From contig CAJUMW010000019.1 in the NCBI GenBank assembly GCA_910587625.1, positions 1-23,722 on the forward strand: a DNA stretch of 23,722 nucleotides, given 5' to 3'. A program made the translations under genes and the position numbers. How positions within the stretch are numbered: the stretch's first letter is position 1; each line of letters begins with the position of its first letter. Origin of the DNA: an uncultured Christensenellaceae bacterium (GTDB lineage Bacteria > Bacillota > Clostridia > Christensenellales > Borkfalkiaceae). The notes beneath the pieces are model-generated. The model was not told where the DNA came from and made no database searches. It saw nothing but the letters and a program-made list of their open reading frames with translations. Below, in pieces: positions 21,101 to 23,722 of this stretch.

Positions 21101-23720
21101 CAGTATTTTCCTCTTGTTCACTTGATTCTTCAATTTGCTCATGAGCTTGCCAATAGTTTTTTTTATAAAGCGATAATGTCTTGTTAATACATTTATTCCA
21201 ATACTTGATAAACTCGGTCTTTTCTTCTTCTGTTGCATTAGCGTACAAAACATTGCCACTATTCGCTTCTATGCGTTCTGACTTTACATAATAATCTGCA
21301 AAATATTTGCTTGTATTTGTTAAAATACCTTTATCATATAATTCTCGTAAAGCAACACAAGCATCTAAATCTTCTTCAAAACAATAGCAACCATATTCCT
21401 TAAAGCACTCCTCTAATGCTTCAGGCGATAAAATATTTTTAGCAAGTTGTGTGTCAATCATTATTCCACCATGACCTGCCGTAGAAACTTCGTAAATACC
21501 TTTTGCTATGGTTTTACATTTCTGAGCACTGCCCCAAGGCGAACCATAAGGTTGTCTGGTAAATCTTTTTTGATATTCGTTGAAAAATTCTTTACCTTCT
21601 GACGTAAGATTTATAAAGCGATTACCTGTTTTTTCAAATCTATCGTTAGGTACAACTTCGCTCTTCGCTTCGTCTAATATGTTCGTTGCAACTACTTCAT
21701 CAGACGGTAACTCCAATTCAGGTTGTTCAATATATTTATCATTTTCAATTAAAGTACATACTTTGTCCGCAAATTCTTCCCATTTAAGATAAATTTTATT
21801 GGGATAATCTTGATTTTTGTCTTTATATATCCATATCCCTTGAGAATTGTACGTCACAAAATAACCTTCACCTTGCTCATTACAATTGCCATATTCGTTT
21901 TTCAGAAATTCCGAAAAGTCAACGAGCTTTGTTGTGTTCGCATATGCATCTAAAATATGCTGTTTTCTATTGTCTTGAGCAGAATATATAACTTTGTTTA
22001 TGAGATCATTCTTCTGCCGTTCTTCCTCCGCCCTTAATTCCTTTTGACGGTTTTGCTCGACTTTATATTCGACGTACTTTTGCTTTTCCTGTTCAGATAG
22101 ATAGTTATCATCGTCTATTAAATCGGCTATGCGATTAGCTACTTCGGGCCATTTCAAAAAAGTCTGTACAAGATACTCACCTTCTTCACTTTGTAAATAA
22201 ATCTTGATTCCTTTTTTGCTGTGCTCTTGACTCGTACCACCCCAACTGCCGTGTCCGCCACAACCGTATTCTTTTTTAAGAAATTCAATAAACGCATTTA
22301 TCGTTGGATTTTCGTTATATTTATCAAAAACGCGGAATTTACCGTGTTCTACGCCGCTACCGTATTTCAACTCTTTTTCTATTACTTGCTCCAACCGTGA
22401 TTTCTCTTGCGGTTTAAACAAGTCAAACATCGACAATTGCGGCTTTTCTTTGCGCTTGCGGTCTTTTATGCCCTTTTCTTTTTTCTGCGGTGTGGTTTTG
22501 ACTTTATTTTTCGGCTGTTCGCTTATACTTTCGGGCTGTTCATCCGTTTCGTTAAAATCGTCCAAATCTTCCGGTTCATCGTCATCGTCAAGCTCGACAT
22601 TTTCTTCCGATTGTTCGTCATCCATATCGCCAAGCTCGGCTAAAAGCTCACTACGCCAATCGTCGTCTGCGTCCGGCTGTTCATCATCAAACGATGTAGG
22701 CTCGTTTCTTACTAATTGTGCTATAAAAGCACTTCGCTTTTCTTTCATCTCTTGAAGCTGTCGAAGATATTCCTCGCGGAAAAGCATATAAATAGGCTCT
22801 TTACCTTCCTCTAACAATACCACGTCGCGCTGTTCAAGTATTTTGTACAAATACCTATCTATTGCGTGATAAGGTATGCCGCACATAGCCACTCTTTCGG
22901 GTAACCCCACGTCGCGCCCCGTAAGCGTAAGGTCTAATTGTTTCGACACTATGACCGCGCTATCGCCAAGCATCTCGTAGAAATCGCCCAAGCGCACCAT
23001 TACAATAGCTTGCGGTTTCTCTTTCTGCGCTTCCATATACCGTTTGTACAACGGATACATAGGGTGTTTCGGCTCATCCTGCCAATCAGGGTATCTGAAC
23101 GGCACGCCACTGTTCGCATTTCCCGTTTTTACTCCGAATTTCAGGTCGGCACGGGTAAGAATATCTTTTAATTCGCCATCTTTAAGTCTGTTATACTCCG
23201 CGTAATCTTCTGCCGTAAAAGTGCCGTCGTCTATAAGCTCCTGCTGTGTTTGCGGATAGGATTTACCATATAACAGATACGGCATCTGCGGTCTGTCTGT
23301 AACGTAAATAATGCTGTTGTCCGAATTATCGTACTCGTTTGTTTCAACATCTAAATTCTCTGTTTTGCCTATGTAAATATGCGTTTCTTCCGCTTCGTCC
23401 GTGCGCTTATAATCCGTTAAAATAACGTAATTTTGCGCGTACAATTCTATTGCGCTTGAAAAGACTATTTTATTTTCTTTCGGCTGTTCAACGGTTATTA
23501 TAGGCTCGTCCGATACCGTTTCTTCGTCCGCATCGTCTATAACATTAACTTCGTACTGCTTTTCGCGGTAGGCTTCTTCTATGTCTTGTACAAACATATC
23601 CGTCCGCACATAGACTTCTTTCACGAAATCCGCATTTTCCGAATAGGAATATGGAAGCCCGCTTAATCTTATACCCGCGCTTTTCGGGAAACCCGTTTTT
23701 GAGTAAAGCGAATAGGCAAT
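12138..23720 (-). CDS. Giant fusion protein: MutS-I, DNA methylase, SNF2 helicase, DUF3849 and primase-polymerase modules (5' partial)
   Basis: At least 3860 residues. The frame stays open through the right edge (upstream of a GTG at 23624 it reads SKTGFPKSAGIRLSG and onward), so the true start is outside. In order along the protein: a MutS domain-I-like module (nt 22800-23070, GDFYEM, GIPYHA); an acidic linker; two EFLK-EYG repeats (nt 21715-22310); a DUF7007-like segment (nt 21460-21560); an adenine-methylase domain (nt 20240-20830, LEPSMGTGNFFG, then GNVPFG in place of NPPF); an SNF2-type helicase (nt 17050-18790, VGSGKT, DEAH, TGTPISNS, IGRGVRQGN); coiled coil (nt 16400-16930); a YodL/DUF4316-like piece (nt 16090-16190); DUF3849 (nt 14560-14920); three about 90-residue repeats (nt 13106-14006); an AEP primase-polymerase domain (nt 12560-13010, CIDLDG and SGKGLH); and a helical tail (nt 12230-12480). 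Family members are typical of Firmicutes conjugative elements and phages; a role in element replication or DNA processing is inferred. Confidence 0.92.
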   Translation of the reverse strand: MAYSLYSKTGFPKSAGIRLSGLPYSYSENADFVKEVYVRTDMFVQDIEEAYREKQYEVNVIDDADEETVSDEPIITVEQPKENKIVFSSAIELYAQNYVILTDYKRTDEAEETHIYIGKTENLDVETNEYDNSDNSIIYVTDRPQMPYLLYGKSYPQTQQELIDDGTFTAEDYAEYNRLKDGELKDILTRADLKFGVKTGNANSGVPFRYPDWQDEPKHPMYPLYKRYMEAQKEKPQAIVMVRLGDFYEMLGDSAVIVSKQLDLTLTGRDVGLPERVAMCGIPYHAIDRYLYKILEQRDVVLLEEGKEPIYMLFREEYLRQLQEMKEKRSAFIAQLVRNEPTSFDDEQPDADDDWRSELLAELGDMDDEQSEENVELDDDDEPEDLDDFNETDEQPESISEQPKNKVKTTPQKKEKGIKDRKRKEKPQLSMFDLFKPQEKSRLEQVIEKELKYGSGVEHGKFRVFDKYNENPTINAFIEFLKKEYGCGGHGSWGGTSQEHSKKGIKIYLQSEEGEYLVQTFLKWPEVANRIADLIDDDNYLSEQEKQKYVEYKVEQNRQKELRAEEERQKNDLINKVIYSAQDNRKQHILDAYANTTKLVDFSEFLKNEYGNCNEQGEGYFVTYNSQGIWIYKDKNQDYPNKIYLKWEEFADKVCTLIENDKYIEQPELELPSDEVVATNILDEAKSEVVPNDRFEKTGNRFINLTSEGKEFFNEYQKRFTRQPYGSPWGSAQKCKTIAKGIYEVSTAGHGGIMIDTQLAKNILSPEALEECFKEYGCYCFEEDLDACVALRELYDKGILTNTSKYFADYYVKSERIEANSGNVLYANATEEEKTEFIKYWNKCINKTLSLYKKNYWQAHEQIEESSEQEENTDLNGILDQNELGGAKTRFRNNIAAIKLVNKLYSENRQATEAEKKVLSQFVGWGGLSQAFDENNKQWRREYNELKGLLSNEDYEQARSSTLNAYYTPKIVIAAIYAALNRFGVKGNNRILEPSMGTGNFFGYMSKEIADGSRLYGVELDNLTGRIAAKLYPQANVQIKGFEDTSFPNDKFDIVVGNVPFGGYGVADSAYNRYNFKVHDYFLAKSIDKVKPNGIVAIVTSKGTMDKLNPSARKYVAERAELLGAIRLPNTAFKQTAGTEAVADILFFRKREEKLTDLSSVEWLGTGKTDEGYEINNYFIKHPEMVLGTLAEEVGLYGGKDVTVIPNGRELSEALNEAVKNLPQNFYTVPETSPAAEQEMPVFDVKPNCYQAINGRLYMRIGDEMQEQRIPSFPKDAYQRICGMIALREELHHILDLQIQGCSDEVLEEEQKRLNVQYDLFVKRYGELNGQTNTRLFSEDGDSALLLACEEVDKENGKISKADIFFKRTIRPYIVPTSTDDCFEALQISKNERGRVDISYIEELTGKSYDDVLFELGDAVFRNPETTDRTDKYSGFETSEEYLSGKVVAKLNTARRYAEQYPEYRSNVEALEKVQPTPLTASEISVRLGQTWIDKEIYKQFYIELVGVNWWDRGYVELFYNPHDSSWRLDQKDSVKLNTQMKQKEVYGTKRAPAYRLFMDCMNLKATTIYDTVLDADGKERRVLNQAETIAAREKQNKIKEEFANWIFAKPERREELEATYNRLFNQIRLPNYDGSYLKFPEMNPAIELRPHQKNAIHRIITSDQSTLLHHVVGSGKTYTMAASIMKMRQLGLCKKAMVAVPNHLVQQWASEWRKLYPNAKILVATKEDLEKSNRQKFVLKVALGDWDGIIIAQSSFAKIPVSKERQIKKLNDEIASVEETILYTWQDQGMPRGAVKNLERIKKTKQAQLKKLMDDKNKDDVLTFENLGVDYLYVDEAHYYKNLFLYTKMNNVAGISNAASQRASDLKLKCEYLQEIHGNDKGVVFATGTPISNSMAEMYTMQSYLQPTALKESGIDFFDGWAANFGETITSMELAPSGKGYQARTRFAKFTNLPELLIMYRSFSDVQTADMVKLNVPKAEKHVINLKPSDTVIELAERIAERAEKIHSGLVDPSEDNMLKVTSDGKKLALDPRCFVPDSEDEEGSKINVCADYIFDMWQETEPLRGTQLVFCDISTPKKKFEDYEYGKDFDVYNDLKYKLVQKGIPAKEIAFIHDANTDEQKQTLFDNVNIGKVRVLIGSTEKCGAGTNVQERLAALHNLDTPYRPSDLMQRIGRGVRQGNIYDVIKIFTFVKERTFDSYSYQILETKQRYISQIDSGDLTIREMEDIDETTLSYAEIKAITAANPRIKRKMEVDAEIARLRVLEGQYKKNLYTLQDKIRKDFPEDIRKQELLIERVTLDLMHLQSSKPLDPEAFEISVNGKVYTDKKEGGKALTDAIYASKPETVVAEYCGFKISMNPMKSLTGEREITLAANGQYIIGVGESSSGNLTRLDNFLEDFPKRKERLENRLKQLKDDLEIAKEQVQKPFEHKEHLSELLSEQTELNAELNLDKREESAVVDDGSDSDDGDNYKMLPTQGKYREEKIIDEEDKVAAMKIEVLPDYSITQDEMHEYGYIWDGMLPLNRRTALKLWGMGLAVCKLGNDDDHTEIDDYSDFNGVATTIYGIEKPVWKRFIENEKTAPYLMARLHVVSATGNMISDEMGSIDDKFIGEFKEQNFRERANLEDFLPYTGQPENNRIKPYISAVIDEITERIWRKELNMYGWTKDDIPKSIAAHIADEELKKYAGQILSVEFDLESDVKASVRKEYGTFIDMLQRDKNVSPTAKKKFMCFYLFKSVIADEEIKNNLTPYDYAVLKNENGHILESLQKAYYEKTNSENNVTSINVDKAMAFIKSYCEDYQNNKELNMNYREAVISSVGLEFDAFIKEMLKSTPQEILNNHYKVHCFERLSSVIEEDTEYFSDEDYKALYEDRGKMLDKIYDGFILPNLLESNEPTNLDSYDDTVNCIKSYCRENHKEIYEKEEADTKVETTENKAAQPVYLETWGYAEKHGELEDYRNSHTLSEECKHAIDEAIRNNFDGMHLKSGFEDVLIQKYGIERIAYLIATTIRAHDYDGRYSHANKEWANSMRVSASENERNDCILNIHPAVLDGFTNRIREKYLSAYERPAVFYAIKSEKDGIEDKSYLAVYLDNESGEIKTLLGKNLRTENDIDALVYKVNHDEKNRRDYTFVKKSYEELLSLSQTIKKEESTELAQDKYLHFTARGDKVLSIVKDRDDRNIAIIQREKIGDYVVAARYDTTDGTWGAAKYDFTTLEEAEKYRQEKYGFENTSDTIEKKWLTCKVSPEALIKKYQFNSRFMMPQGSGYEGYAYSIFNDRIKEGTITTDLKSDTRERALVIRIPDNQNVELSGNGKTVEIEPHEFISLVNGTTSDKYEREQRYTIGFPPEAVIKEYDSSILLAMPNDTKYKGYVYYLPSSVISEDKRSDNGTLIANIGESFKVTLRKSEEKVELTAKEYLELVGNKKADKYKRENSELDEYRQQQNEDDKKWNTVKISENAVIANYKETTLFKMPKGDYAGFVYYIPSGMVRKEDDGLYLRVPEDFVAHLKGGDEKKDLTAQEFIAAIEGKTDEDYESVYRKPSEEAVKQFEKIEGQLRRNVPAEMLKKPNWVVVRTRENNETGRLDKFLINPHTGKFAESDSPETWSDFDTACKYAKENGGVCLAYALEWDSDIACIDLDGCMHENGDFSEIAGQTFNAAKGSYCERSVSGKGLHIFGKTKGADLRSFSKDRTMEYYQGGHFIAMTGDYYGSSELKSFDTPEMQSILTGKLEKRTEWQNTSAGIEGLSSMADREMLEKAFKAKNGDTVKRLYNGEDLRGNHSNSDMSLMNYLAFWSNHDIDQMLRVFSTSGLYRADKPQSYYEHTAIKAVKGTPCYTPPKASNNKPSGNASGSDSGKDSK
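13106..14006 (-). repeat. Three tandem domains of about 90 residues in the giant protein
   Basis: Units begin near 14006, 13695 and 13370. Each reads roughly: V-x5-AVI-x2-Y, then MP-x4-Y-x-GYVYY, then a short variable turn, then L-T-x-x-E-(F/Y)-(I/L)-x-L-(V/I)-G-x-T-x-D-x-Y. The units are diverged in sequence but collinear. They separate the DUF3849 region from the primase domain. I do not recognise a named family. Confidence 0.75.
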
Positions 23721-23722
23721 AC

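Noticed and set aside
22800..23070. A genuine MutS mismatch-repair gene
   Set aside because: Only a domain-I-like module is present, in frame within the giant protein; no MutS connector, clamp or ATPase domain follows.
12327..23171. Many plus-strand frames inside the giant gene (for example 12696-13196, 13755-14240, 15589-16062, 22450-22755)
   Set aside because: Shadows of the continuous minus-strand frame, with no domain content and no plausible starts.
23600..23624. GTG at 23624 as the start of the giant protein
   Set aside because: The frame is open through the window edge with coding-like sequence and there is no ribosome binding site before the GTG, so the gene is treated as 5' partial.

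Overview
This 23.7 kb window looks like part of an integrative/conjugative or mobilizable element from a Gram-positive anaerobe of the Clostridia type. The reasons are strong AGGAGG ribosome binding sites, frequent TTG and GTG starts, a MobL-type relaxase, a VirD4/TraG coupling protein, ArdC, and a giant MutS-I/methylase/SNF2-helicase/primase fusion protein of the kind carried by Firmicutes mobile elements. No integrase, att site, tRNA, rRNA, insertion sequence or CRISPR array was seen, so both element ends lie outside the window. No stretch over 300 bases lacks a gene.

Layout. Nearly everything reads on the minus strand, right to left. (1) 12138 to the right edge: one open frame of at least 3860 residues, cut by the window edge. 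(2) 10165-12085: a plus-strand cargo island with two independent modules, an NAD-toxin-like protein with a zinc ribbon, and a DUF3791/DUF3990/small-protein triad. (3) 5709-10107: a compact minus-strand operon of a 46-residue leader protein, an ArdC antirestriction metalloprotease, three different DNA methyltransferases and a DUF6291-like protein. (4) 5553-5708: a non-coding segment with two hairpins and a TATCCTG/C nic-like site, the probable oriT. (5) 23-5552: relaxosome accessory protein, relaxase, coupling protein and a membrane-anchored Cys-repeat surface protein.

How they fit together (inference). The relaxase and accessory protein would nick the plus strand at oriT and the coupling protein would hand the strand to a type IV channel encoded elsewhere. 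From the polarity of the nic site, the methyltransferase/ArdC operon would enter the recipient first, with the transferred strand as its template. That fits an anti-restriction leading region. The giant protein, with helicase, primase-like and methylase modules, would serve replication or processing of the element. The cargo genes resemble toxin or toxin-antitoxin modules.

The main surprises are a chimeric relic open frame, flanked by duplicated terminator/3'-end sequence, showing that the cargo slot was duplicated; two genes (relaxase and one methyltransferase) whose only well-placed start codon is ATA; a well-formed MOBP-type oriT; and a primase-associated helical domain shared between ArdC and the giant protein. 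All family calls are from motif recognition by eye, not from database searches.
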